Shown piece by piece: positions 25,857 to 33,922 of a stretch of 64,000 nt of DNA. Under the pieces are notes generated by a model. It worked only from the letters and a program-made list of their open reading frames with translations, was not told where the DNA came from and did no database searches. Source of the stretch: CAYWQB01 sp964460785 (GTDB lineage Bacteria; Chlamydiota; Chlamydiia; Chlamydiales; CAYWQB01); contig CAYWQB010000002.1 in the NCBI GenBank assembly GCA_964460785.1, forward strand, positions 124,001-188,000, written 5' to 3'. The position numbers were made by a program, and so were the translations under genes. Within the stretch, counting starts at the first letter, position 1. Every line of letters starts with the position of its first letter.

Positions 25857-26345
25857 GTGAAAGTTCATAATTTAAGCGATGTGCAGTCTAGCAAAATTGG
25901 TGAAGGCACAACAATTTGGCAGTATTGTGTTATCCTGAAAGGAGCAATAATTGGAAAAGATTGTAACCTCTGCTCTCATTGCTTTATTGAAAACGATGTG
26001 GTTATAGGTGACCGTGTAACCATTAAAAATGGGGTTTATATTTTTGATTCTATCCGCATAGAAGACGATGTGTTTATAGGTCCAAATGTAACTTTTACTA
26101 ATGATGTTTATCCTCGCAGTAGGCGAGGGCCAATAGAAAGTAAACTTTTGTACCCAACGACTAAGATATGCAAAGGAGCTTCTATTGGTGGTGGTGCAAC
26201 TATCTTACCAGGTGTTACAGTAGGTATAAATGCAATCGTCGGCGCAGGCTCTGTTATTTCTAAAGATGTGCCGGATGGAGCCATTGTATATGGAGCTGCT
26301 GCGAAGCATAGAAGAAATATTCATGATGTCAGAAACCCTACCTGA
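25857..26345 (+). CDS. Hexapeptide-repeat sugar N-acyltransferase (FdtC/WlbB-like)
   Basis: 162 aa left-handed beta-helix transferase, with [LIV]Gxxxx repeats from residue 10 to 150 (IGEGTTIWQYCVI, IGKDCNL, IGDRVTI, IGPNVT, GGGATI, VGINAIVGAGSVI). The TNDVYPRS insert is the hallmark of acetyltransferases acting on 3-amino sugars (FdtC, WlbB/WbpD). It would N-acetylate a UDP- or dTDP-3-amino sugar; a dTDP-3-amino-3,6-dideoxyhexose could be supplied by the genes at 60490-63153. The start is a GTG at 25857 without a strong ribosome site. Confidence 0.85.
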   Translation: MKVHNLSDVQSSKIGEGTTIWQYCVILKGAIIGKDCNLCSHCFIENDVVIGDRVTIKNGVYIFDSIRIEDDVFIGPNVTFTNDVYPRSRRGPIESKLLYPTTKICKGASIGGGATILPGVTVGINAIVGAGSVISKDVPDGAIVYGAAAKHRRNIHDVRNPT

Positions 26346-26645
26346 GTATAAACCTACAGCTCTTCTATTTACGCCTTTTGGCATGAAAGATCTAACATAA
26401 GGTTGGAGTATAACTCCCCCTTCCCCTTTGCAGAGCACTCTGGACTGCTTTTTGAAGGATGTCCTACTGGACCTTATTAAAATACCTGGTCACCTATAGT
26501 CTAGTCTGGACAAAAAATAGGGAATATCTCACAAGAGCGAATTCACGATCTTACGTCCTCGCAAAAGCAAAAGGAATACCTTGCACTTCAAGGCCTTTTA
26601 TTGCTGGTAACAGAAAGAGTGCGTGGTTAGTTTGCTAACAAGTTT
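26346..26645. other. 300-bp non-coding gap inside the glycan operon
   Basis: No gene, clear hairpin terminator or promoter could be picked out. One frame from about 26505 to 26625 is open for some 37 codons (NISQERIHDLTSSQKQKEY...) without a start or known match; it could be a decayed gene end. The base composition resembles neighbouring genes more than a promoter region. Confidence 0.3.
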
Positions 26646-27998
26646 GTGAGCTTAGAAAAAGAGATGAAAAAGATTACAACACAAGCTTTGATGAAAAAGG
26701 CTAAGACCTTTTTGAGGCTTGCATTACCTAGAAGAGTTGTAAAATTTGCCAGGCTGTTACAAATAAAAGGCCATGTTCTCAAAAAAAAACACCAGTACAC
26801 CAAAAAGGTCTTTCAACTTAAAAACCAAAAAACAGTACGTGTTGTTTTTTTTGTAATCCACAGCTCTGTGTGGAAATATGATGGACTTTATAAGCTTTTA
26901 GAAAAAGACCCTCTTTTTGAGCCTCTCATTGTAGTTTGTCCTTACACAAATGTGGACAACAGCAAAATGATGCAAGAAATGCAAAAGGCTTATGATTTTT
27001 TTAATGATAAAAGCTTCAATGTCATCAAATCCTTTAACAAAAAGGACAATTCTTGGATTGATGTACAACAAGAGCTTCACCCAGATATTATCTTTTATTC
27101 CGTACCATATACATATACAAGAAAAGAATATCAGCTGGATTACTTTGAAAATACTCTAAATTGCTACGTTCCATACTTTTTTGTTACAAATGGAAACTAC
27201 ATCTCTAATTATGATTTATTATTTCATAATTTATTATGGAAATCATTTTGCGAAACGAAAATTCATAAAAGACTTGCAGAAAGGTATGCAAGCAACAAAG
27301 GAGCTAATGTTGTTGTAACTGGCTACCCAGGACTTGATCCTTTTCTTTTCAATGAGAAATGTGAAAAAGATCCGTGGAAAATCAGAGACCGGTCTATCAA
27401 AAGAATTATTTGGTCTCCTCACCATACCATAGAAGGGCAAGGAGCTGGATTAAACTACTCTAACTTTCAAAAGTACCACACTTTTTTTAAAGACCTCGTA
27501 GTTAACCAAAAAGATAGCATGCAAATGGCATTTAAGCCTCACCCCCTTTTGAAAGAAAAGTTGTATAAAGACAAAAATTGGGGAAAATCCAGGGCAGATG
27601 ACTATTACCTTTTCTGGAGTGAACAGAGTAATAGCATCCTATGCGAATCAGACTATGTAGACCTGTTTTTAACCTCAGATGCTTTGATTCATGACTGCTC
27701 ATCTTTCATGGCTGAATACTTATCCACAAAAAAGCCCGCTCTATACCTGTTAAAAGATGCAAATGTAAAAGCTAGGATTAATGAGTTTGGTAAAATGGCG
27801 TTAGAGCATCATTACCATGCATTTAGTGAAAGTGAAGTTGAATTATTTATTGAGGACCTACTTCAAGATAAAGACCCGAAGAGGCAAGCGCGTCTAGCTT
27901 TTGTAAAAAGAGAACTAGTGCCACCCAATAACCAAAATTCATCGTTAAATATTTTTAATGAGATAAAAGCAGCCATAAGCAATGAGCAACATAATTGA
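26646..27998 (+). CDS. TagF-like CDP-alcohol phosphotransferase family protein
   Basis: 450 aa (GTG start at 26646; ATG at 26664 equally possible). The C-terminal two-thirds has the GT-B-like pattern of CDP-glycerol:poly(glycerophosphate) transferases: VVTGYPGLDPF, RIIWSPHHT near 262, FKPHPLLKEK, and FLTSDALIHDCSSFMAEYL with the donor-binding Ser pair. These enzymes use CDP-activated donors and release CMP. Given the CDP-phosphoramidate-type genes that follow, it is a candidate for the transferase that moves the group to the polysaccharide, or for adding a glycerol-phosphate-like unit. Not membrane-spanning; a basic N-terminal helix may bind the membrane. Confidence 0.7.
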   Translation: MSLEKEMKKITTQALMKKAKTFLRLALPRRVVKFARLLQIKGHVLKKKHQYTKKVFQLKNQKTVRVVFFVIHSSVWKYDGLYKLLEKDPLFEPLIVVCPYTNVDNSKMMQEMQKAYDFFNDKSFNVIKSFNKKDNSWIDVQQELHPDIIFYSVPYTYTRKEYQLDYFENTLNCYVPYFFVTNGNYISNYDLLFHNLLWKSFCETKIHKRLAERYASNKGANVVVTGYPGLDPFLFNEKCEKDPWKIRDRSIKRIIWSPHHTIEGQGAGLNYSNFQKYHTFFKDLVVNQKDSMQMAFKPHPLLKEKLYKDKNWGKSRADDYYLFWSEQSNSILCESDYVDLFLTSDALIHDCSSFMAEYLSTKKPALYLLKDANVKARINEFGKMALEHHYHAFSESEVELFIEDLLQDKDPKRQARLAFVKRELVPPNNQNSSLNIFNEIKAAISNEQHN

Positions 27999-28299
27999 TA
28001 TTGAATGTCACCTGGACCACTTTAGTGCCAGTGAAGGTTCCATGATTATATATGATAAGCTTGTTAAAAAATTCGAAATTAACAAGAAGGTCTATAGCAG
28101 ATATGAAACAGGCTACAAAACAAACAGCTCTTTTAAAGAGTTAACGACTACTCAATATAAAAAATTAATTAGCTGCCTTTTACTAGTATCTATCATCGCA
28201 AAAGATATTAGATATTACAATACTGCTTTGAAAATTGGAGCTAAAATAAAATTTAAATTACCCACAATAGATATTTTAAGTGTGTATGGAAAAAACTAG
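27982..28299 (+). CDS. Small hypothetical protein in the phosphoramidate operon
   Basis: 105 aa, not recognised. Overlaps the gene before it by 17 bases and the next by 14, so it is embedded in the operon. Mixed helical, lysine- and tyrosine-rich, with one hydrophobic stretch (KLISCLLLVSIIAKDI, about 62-77) too short and charged at its edges for a confident membrane helix. HLDHFSASEGSMI near the start is the most distinctive segment. Its tight packing suggests a role with the flanking transferases, but no function can be given. Confidence 0.55.
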   Translation: MSNIIDIECHLDHFSASEGSMIIYDKLVKKFEINKKVYSRYETGYKTNSSFKELTTTQYKKLISCLLLVSIIAKDIRYYNTALKIGAKIKFKLPTIDILSVYGKN

Positions 28300-29200
28300 A
28301 CAACTTGGAAATGTAGCACTACTAGCTACATCACATAATGTTACAAAATCTTATATTTCAGCGTTGTATAAAGCAGGAATAAAGCCCAATAAAGTCATTT
28401 TATTAGTTTTTGAACAAAAAAAACTCAGCCTATTCTCTAAATTATTGGTTATTTTAAGAAACAACCCTTGGAAGGTGATTTATAAAAAAATACTAAATAA
28501 GATAACCGCAAAACTTACAAGGCACCAAAACAACTCAGATACAAAGAATATTGAAAATGCCATTGAGACTATTAATGACAAACTAAAAAAGGTCGGTGTC
28601 TTTACAACCAACTTTAAAAAAACCACAAAACAACTCCTGCAAGATATAGGATGGGGTTTTGATGAAGTTTCTGTTTCATCAATAAATGACCAAAGTTTAA
28701 TTGACTACTTAAACAAAGATGTCACAGAGAAGTACATTATCTTTTCAAGCGGCGGGATATTGCGAAATCCTATTTTAAGCATTGGCAAAAGGTTTATCCA
28801 TGTCCACCCTGGAGTTGTGCCGGAAGTGAAAGGAGCTGACTGCCTACTTTGGAGTGCTTTATTATATGATGAAATCGGAATGAGTTCCTTTTTTATGAAT
28901 AAAGGAATTGATACAGGAGACATCATTCATAAAAAAAAGTATGAAGTTCCAAGGTTCGATATTCCAAAGGAAAAGTACACTTTAAAAACCATGAAAGATT
29001 TGTTGATCAACTATGTTGACCCACACTTTAGAGCAGAACATTTAGTGGCTATGTTTAAAAAAGAGGTAGATCCGGAAAAGTGGGATACACATAGGCAAAA
29101 CCCGGCAGAAGGCAAGCAATACTATTTTATGCACAATGCCATTCTTCCATATGCAGTAAGTAAATTTTTATATCCAAAAAATAATAAAGAGCAGGCTTGA
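28286..29200 (+). CDS. Formyltransferase-fold protein
   Basis: 304 aa from the ATG at 28286 (a GTG six bases earlier is in frame). The C-terminal half holds the formyltransferase hallmarks: VHPGVVPEVKGADCLLWS, where His-Pro-Gly is the catalytic loop, and MSSFFMNKGIDTGDII, equivalent to the conserved GIDTGPI of GART-type enzymes. The Asn of the usual N-x-H-P triad is not obvious. The N-terminal half is lysine-rich and unlike standard Fmt or PurN. Likely N-formylation of an amino sugar, as for FdtF/VioF, but distant; another formyl or amidotransfer chemistry is possible. Its stop overlaps the next start (TGATG). Confidence 0.65.
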   Translation: MEKTRQLGNVALLATSHNVTKSYISALYKAGIKPNKVILLVFEQKKLSLFSKLLVILRNNPWKVIYKKILNKITAKLTRHQNNSDTKNIENAIETINDKLKKVGVFTTNFKKTTKQLLQDIGWGFDEVSVSSINDQSLIDYLNKDVTEKYIIFSSGGILRNPILSIGKRFIHVHPGVVPEVKGADCLLWSALLYDEIGMSSFFMNKGIDTGDIIHKKKYEVPRFDIPKEKYTLKTMKDLLINYVDPHFRAEHLVAMFKKEVDPEKWDTHRQNPAEGKQYYFMHNAILPYAVSKFLYPKNNKEQA

Positions 29201-32200
29201 TGCAAGTATTCATCTTTGGCGCAGCACGAGTAAAAAGTCAATTGACATCATCTGATTCACAGTTAGTTTTAGAAAGGTTGATTCGTGGACAGAGAGTTCT
29301 AGATTGGACACTTCATGGCCTAAACAAGGCTGGGATAAAAAGTGAACAAATATCTTTCGTTGGAGGATATCAGGTTGAACGTATCATACAGCAGTACCCT
29401 GACCTGCACTATGTGATTAATCCGAAATGGCAAGAAACCCATGTTGTGGGTTCCTTGCGCTATGCAATGGAAAACTGGAAAGGTGGGGATGTTCTACTAT
29501 TGTATGCAGATACAATCTTTCGTCCTCCCGTATTTACAAATCTATTACAGTCCAAGAGTCCTGTAACAATAGGAATTGATACCCTTTGGAAAAAGCGCTT
29601 TGTAAATCCCTATCTCCTATCAAGTGCTGAAAAAGTGATTTTAAAAAATGGATGCGTCGATAAGGTAGGCAGAAGCTCTATTTCACCAAATGATGCAGGG
29701 GCTCAGTTTTCTGGGCTAACTCTTTTAAAGAAAGATGTCGTCAAAGAATTAAATAAAGAATTGTTAAATCCCCTCTCTCACAATCAAAAAATTGGGGACA
29801 AAGATAGCTTAACCAACCTTTTGCAGTATCTTGGGGACGAGTTAAAGCTCGAAATTTCAACCTATGATCACTGTGGTTTATGGGCAGAGCTTGATTCCAG
29901 TAATGACCTCTCAAGGTTTGTATTTGGCACAAAGGCTGAAACACTCGAAAGGATTCGACCTTTTGTGAAAAAGTCTGTCATTTCCGATCAACTTCACTTT
30001 ACATTACAAGAATGGGAAAATGACTCGGGAAAAATATTAAATGCGATTCAAGCTCAGTTTAAAGGTACAAAGCTAATAGTAAGAAGCAGCTCTTTGGAAG
30101 AAGATTCATGGGACTCTTCACAGGCAGGAGCATTTTTAAGTGTAGCTGATGTAGACTCGAGTGATAAAGCTAAAATCAAACAATCTATTGATCAGGTAAT
30201 TGATGGGTTTCGGCACAATGGTTCGGGCCAATATAACTCAGCCAACCAAGTGCTTATTCAACCTTTTATTAAAGATGTAGCAATGAGTGGAGTGGCATTT
30301 TCTAAACACCTTGAAAATGGCACCCCCTATTACCTGGTCAATTATGATGACACATCGAAAAGAACTGATACCGTCACTTCAGGATCCAGTGCAGATTCTA
30401 AGTCCATCATTATTTATAAAAACGCACGATCAAAGCCTAAGGACAAAAGAGTCACCCAGATTTTAGAAGCTCTGGAAGAGCTCGAAATGATAACTGGGTA
30501 TTCTTCACTCGATATTGAGTTTGTACTAACCGAAAGTAGTACCCTCTACATTGTACAAGTAAGACCTATTACAACGCATACTGGCTTAAGTGAAGCTGTT
30601 GATTTTCACCGTAGAATTGATGAGGCAAAAGCAAAAATTTCTATAAGGCTTAAAAACTATCCTCACCTCTATGGTAAGACAACCATTTTGGCTGATATGC
30701 CTGATTGGAACCCTGCAGAAATGATAGGTGTAAGACCTAATCCACTAGCCGTTTCTCTGTACCAATATTTAATAACAGATTCAGCCTGGAGAAAAGCGCG
30801 GGGAAAAATGGGATACCATAATCCAGTCCCTGAAAAACTGCTATTTTGTATCGGTGGGCACCCTTACATAGATGTGAGAAACAGCTTTAACAATCTAATT
30901 CCAGATAGCCTCAGCCCAAGTTTGTCAGAGAAGTTGGTCAACCACTACATAGACCGATTAAAGAAGAACCCTCATTTTCATGATAAAGTTGAGTTTGATA
31001 TTGCAATCACTTGCTTTACTCCTGACATTGACAACCATACAGAGCGCTTGAGACATGCAGAATTTACTGACGATGAAATTGAAGAGTTAAAAAAAGCTCT
31101 TAAGAAGCTAACTGAAGCAGCAATTACTGAAGAGAAAAATTCTGTACAGAACCTAATAAGAAAAACAGAACAGTTAAACTCTAGAAGGGAAAAGCTTTTA
31201 GCTACAGGCTATGAAAGTGAAGATATCCCAACTTTAATTCAGATACTATTAGATGATTGTATTGAGTTTGGGACGATTCCATTTTCCATTTTAGCCCGTT
31301 ATGGATTCATAGCATCCTCCATGCTACGTGGATTTGTGAGCAAAGGAACTATTACCAATAGCCAAAAAGATCGCTTCTTAAACTCTATTGAAACTGTAGC
31401 TGGACAGCTTGTCAAAGATATGAATGAAGTACAGGCTGGTAGTAAGTCTCAAGAGTCTTTTTTGCAAAAGTATGGGCACTTACGCCCGGGTAGTTATGAT
31501 ATTACCTCCTACAGCTACAGAGAAAAACCTGAATATTACTTCCCCACAGGCTCGTCTAGAGTCACTTCATGTGCTGAAAATTCTTCCCTGCCTACTGCTT
31601 TTGTATTTGATAAAGAACAGTTATGCGAGATTGAAAATGAAATTAAGTCGATGGATCTAAATGTCACTTTAGACCAGCTTTTTAGTTTTATAAGAGAGGC
31701 TACTGCTGGACGGGAATATGCAAAATTTCAATTCACGAAAAATATTGATGCTGTTTTAGGCTTAATTACCGAATGGGGTAAATCCCATGGTTTTGAAAGG
31801 GAAGACCTTTCTTACTTATTGATAGAAGATATCCTACATTTAAACAAATTTACTGTGGCTGTAGAGCCTCTCCTGTACCTGAAATTGAAGATTCAGGAGG
31901 GAAAAAAGTGGCGCCAAGAATGCAATAAGATTGAAACCCAGCAAATCATTACCTCCCCTGATGATTTAGATATTATCGAGCATAATGTGGCAGAGCCAAA
32001 TTATGTTACCTCTAAAATGATAACCGCTCCCATATGCAAACTATCAAGTATCACTGATAAAGCAGAACTTGAGGGAAGCATCGTTTTGACAGAAGGAGCT
32101 GATCCTGGTTATGACTGGATATTTCTACATCCAATCAAAGGGTTAATCACCAAGTATGGCGGAGCAGCCTCTCATATGACAATTCGCTGTGCTGAATTTG

Positions 32201-32307
32201 GCCTACCAGCAGCCATAGGGTGTGGAGCAGAGTGGTATAATCGATTGAAAGGTGCGAATAATGTAGAGTTAAATTGTGCCAATAAACAGATCAAGGTACT
32301 TGGGTGA
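29200..32307 (+). CDS. Putative L-glutamine kinase fused to nucleotidyltransferase-like domain
   Basis: 1035 aa. Residues 1-245 have a nucleotidyltransferase fold without the canonical GGxGxRL loop (starts FIFGAARVKSQL) but with a YADT metal site near 102-105 and a WAELDSSNDL strand. Residues 270-460 form a PPDK/PEP-synthase-type ATP-grasp domain (LIVRSSSLEEDS at 292-303, ending YIVQVRPIT). The C-terminus carries the swivelling phosphohistidine domain, with His992 in GGAASHMTIRCAEFGLPAAIG. No PEP-binding TIM barrel is seen. This architecture, with the two genes that follow, matches C. jejuni Cj1418 (glutamine kinase of the capsular phosphoramidate pathway), plus the extra N-terminal domain. 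TGATG coupling to the preceding gene. Function by homology and context only. Confidence 0.75.
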   Translation: MQVFIFGAARVKSQLTSSDSQLVLERLIRGQRVLDWTLHGLNKAGIKSEQISFVGGYQVERIIQQYPDLHYVINPKWQETHVVGSLRYAMENWKGGDVLLLYADTIFRPPVFTNLLQSKSPVTIGIDTLWKKRFVNPYLLSSAEKVILKNGCVDKVGRSSISPNDAGAQFSGLTLLKKDVVKELNKELLNPLSHNQKIGDKDSLTNLLQYLGDELKLEISTYDHCGLWAELDSSNDLSRFVFGTKAETLERIRPFVKKSVISDQLHFTLQEWENDSGKILNAIQAQFKGTKLIVRSSSLEEDSWDSSQAGAFLSVADVDSSDKAKIKQSIDQVIDGFRHNGSGQYNSANQVLIQPFIKDVAMSGVAFSKHLENGTPYYLVNYDDTSKRTDTVTSGSSADSKSIIIYKNARSKPKDKRVTQILEALEELEMITGYSSLDIEFVLTESSTLYIVQVRPITTHTGLSEAVDFHRRIDEAKAKISIRLKNYPHLYGKTTILADMPDWNPAEMIGVRPNPLAVSLYQYLITDSAWRKARGKMGYHNPVPEKLLFCIGGHPYIDVRNSFNNLIPDSLSPSLSEKLVNHYIDRLKKNPHFHDKVEFDIAITCFTPDIDNHTERLRHAEFTDDEIEELKKALKKLTEAAITEEKNSVQNLIRKTEQLNSRREKLLATGYESEDIPTLIQILLDDCIEFGTIPFSILARYGFIASSMLRGFVSKGTITNSQKDRFLNSIETVAGQLVKDMNEVQAGSKSQESFLQKYGHLRPGSYDITSYSYREKPEYYFPTGSSRVTSCAENSSLPTAFVFDKEQLCEIENEIKSMDLNVTLDQLFSFIREATAGREYAKFQFTKNIDAVLGLITEWGKSHGFEREDLSYLLIEDILHLNKFTVAVEPLLYLKLKIQEGKKWRQECNKIETQQIITSPDDLDIIEHNVAEPNYVTSKMITAPICKLSSITDKAELEGSIVLTEGADPGYDWIFLHPIKGLITKYGGAASHMTIRCAEFGLPAAIGCGAEWYNRLKGANNVELNCANKQIKVLG

Positions 32308-33005
32308 AGCGCGTAGGGATCACACAGAGAGTTATTTATGCAGAGCGAATAAAAGAGCGCAGAGATGCTTTAGATCAGCGCTGGCAAGGTTTTTCTGCAG
32401 CTTGCGGCATGATGCTGGTTCCTATTCCAAATAACTTAAAATCCCCCTCCCAGTATGCTGAGAAGATGGAACTCGATGGCCTAATATTTTCTGGGGGTAA
32501 TAACCTGGGATTTCATGAAAAAGGGATAATAGAAGGAAAATCCCTTCCAAACGATGATGTCGCATACGAGCGGGACAACACAGAGCTAAGCCTTATTAAG
32601 TGGGCAATTGCAAAGGAAAAGCCGATCATAGGAGTCTGTCGAGGCATGCAGGCTCTAAATGTCTATTTCGGAGGAAGGTTAAATAAAGTAGATGCTAAAA
32701 AACATGTAGCGAAAGAGCATCCTTTAGCTTTTAGAGAAGAACTGCAAAACTTTTACTCTGAAGAGTCGGTTGTGAACTCTTATCATAACTGGGGAATCAC
32801 CCATAATGGACTAGCAAAAGTTTTGGCTCCTCTTGCTACCTCTGATAGATTTGAAATAGAGGCTTTTAAACACCAAAACCTTCCGTTTATAGGCATAATG
32901 TGGCATCCAGAACGTTATATGGAATGCAGGAACAGTGATATATTGTTCTTTAGAAAAGTCTTTTATATAGAAGATAAGGAACTTGTTAACTCGAAAGTTG
33001 AGTAA
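32304..33005 (+). CDS. Class I glutamine amidotransferase-like hydrolase (Cj1417-type)
   Basis: 233 aa. GATase class I triad visible: Cys112 in IGVCRGMQALNV, His201 and Glu203 in MWHPERYM. FSGGNNLGF forms the oxyanion region. It resembles PuuD-type gamma-glutamyl hydrolases. In C. jejuni the equivalent (Cj1417) hydrolyses CDP-L-glutamine to cytidine diphosphoramidate and glutamate; the same step is proposed here because of the flanking glutamine-kinase-like and cytidylyltransferase-like genes. GTG start overlaps the previous stop (GTGA), showing tight coupling. A generic gamma-glutamyl-GABA hydrolase is the fallback. Confidence 0.8.
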   Translation: MKRVGITQRVIYAERIKERRDALDQRWQGFSAACGMMLVPIPNNLKSPSQYAEKMELDGLIFSGGNNLGFHEKGIIEGKSLPNDDVAYERDNTELSLIKWAIAKEKPIIGVCRGMQALNVYFGGRLNKVDAKKHVAKEHPLAFREELQNFYSEESVVNSYHNWGITHNGLAKVLAPLATSDRFEIEAFKHQNLPFIGIMWHPERYMECRNSDILFFRKVFYIEDKELVNSKVE

Positions 33006-33009
33006 GGAA

Positions 33010-33801
33010 ATGTGCAATTCAGATATGACCGCAATCATTTTAGCAGCAGGTCAAGGAACGAGACTACGCCCTTTAACCAATGAAATTCCAAAGTGCATGG
33101 TAGAGGCAGCTAACAAACCTCTACTACACTACCAACTGGACACACTACAATCCAGCAATATTGAAAATATTGTTGTAGTTACAGGGTATAAGGAAGATAA
33201 AATAGATGATCCACGGCTTACTAAAGTTTTCAACAAAGACTATGCATGTACGAACATGGTATATAGTCTTTTCTGCGCTGACAAGTACCTGAAAGGTGAT
33301 ATCATCATCACCTATGGAGATATAATATATTCTGAGGAAGTATTAAATACTCTTATCAAAGATAAAAGAGATATTGTCATAGCCTCGGATGAAGCATGGC
33401 AAAAATATTGGGAAGCGCGTTGTGAAGACCCATTATTAGATGCTGAAACGTTCCAGAAAGGCGAAAATGGGAAAGTGCAATCTTTAGGTAAGAAAGCAAA
33501 AAGCACTAATGAAATAGAAGGCCAATTTATTGGCATGGTAAAGCTTTCTCCAAAAGGAGTTGAGAGGTTTAAAGAGGAATTCAACAAGTGCAAAAATGAT
33601 GAAACTAGCAGGAAAAATGCTTGGGGAAGTGGACGAGATTTAAACAACGCTTATATGACCGATCTGTTAAATCATTTTGCCACAAAGGGAGAGCTCTTTT
33701 TTAATCCAATACATAGGGGGTGGTTTGAAGTAGATGAGCCTAGTGATTTAAAAGTTTTTCTCAACTCTCTCGATGACCATGCAAATAATTTTAAAATTTA
33801 G
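33010..33801 (+). CDS. Sugar/phospho-compound nucleotidyltransferase (Cj1416-type)
   Basis: 263 aa from ATG 33010 (TTG 32983 and ATG 33025 are alternatives; families normally begin just before the loop). Canonical nucleotide-binding loop LAAGQGTRLRPLTNEIPKCM, metal aspartate in ITYGDIIYSEE, and the terminal WFEVDEPSDL. This is the small CTP-type transferase family that includes LicC and Cj1416; in the phosphoramidate pathway it joins CMP to L-glutamine phosphate. Last gene before the hairpin at 33830. Base specificity (CTP versus other) is inferred from context. Confidence 0.8.
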   Translation: MCNSDMTAIILAAGQGTRLRPLTNEIPKCMVEAANKPLLHYQLDTLQSSNIENIVVVTGYKEDKIDDPRLTKVFNKDYACTNMVYSLFCADKYLKGDIIITYGDIIYSEEVLNTLIKDKRDIVIASDEAWQKYWEARCEDPLLDAETFQKGENGKVQSLGKKAKSTNEIEGQFIGMVKLSPKGVERFKEEFNKCKNDETSRKNAWGSGRDLNNAYMTDLLNHFATKGELFFNPIHRGWFEVDEPSDLKVFLNSLDDHANNFKI

Positions 33802-33829
33802 TTAGTCATCCACCTCTCACTCAAATTAA

Positions 33830-33878
33830 AAGCCCCCTTAGAGTTTTTTATGGAGTTCCAAAAATTCTGAGGGGGCTT
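33830..33878 (+). terminator. Hairpin terminator after the phosphoramidate operon
   Basis: Arms AAGCCCCCTTAGA (33830-33842) and TCTGAGGGGGCTT (33866-33878) pair over nine G/C-rich bases plus an imperfect extension, with a 23-base A/T-rich loop, followed by AAAACTTTTAATT. The stem is strong but the T-run is imperfect. It separates the operon from the flippase gene, which then has its own start region. Confidence 0.7.
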
Positions 33879-33922
33879 AAAACTTTTAATTCCCTTAGTT
33901 TTTTCTCCACTTAACGGAGAGG

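Noticed and set aside
26505..26625. Open stretch of about 37 codons in the gap before the TagF-like gene, possibly a gene remnant.
   Set aside because: No start codon with a ribosome site and no recognisable homology; kept only as a note in the gap entry.
29200..32307. Housekeeping phosphoenolpyruvate synthase or PPDK.
   Set aside because: The ATP-grasp and phospho-His parts are present, but the C-terminal TIM-barrel PEP/pyruvate domain is missing, an extra N-terminal domain is present, and the partners are a GATase and a cytidylyltransferase.
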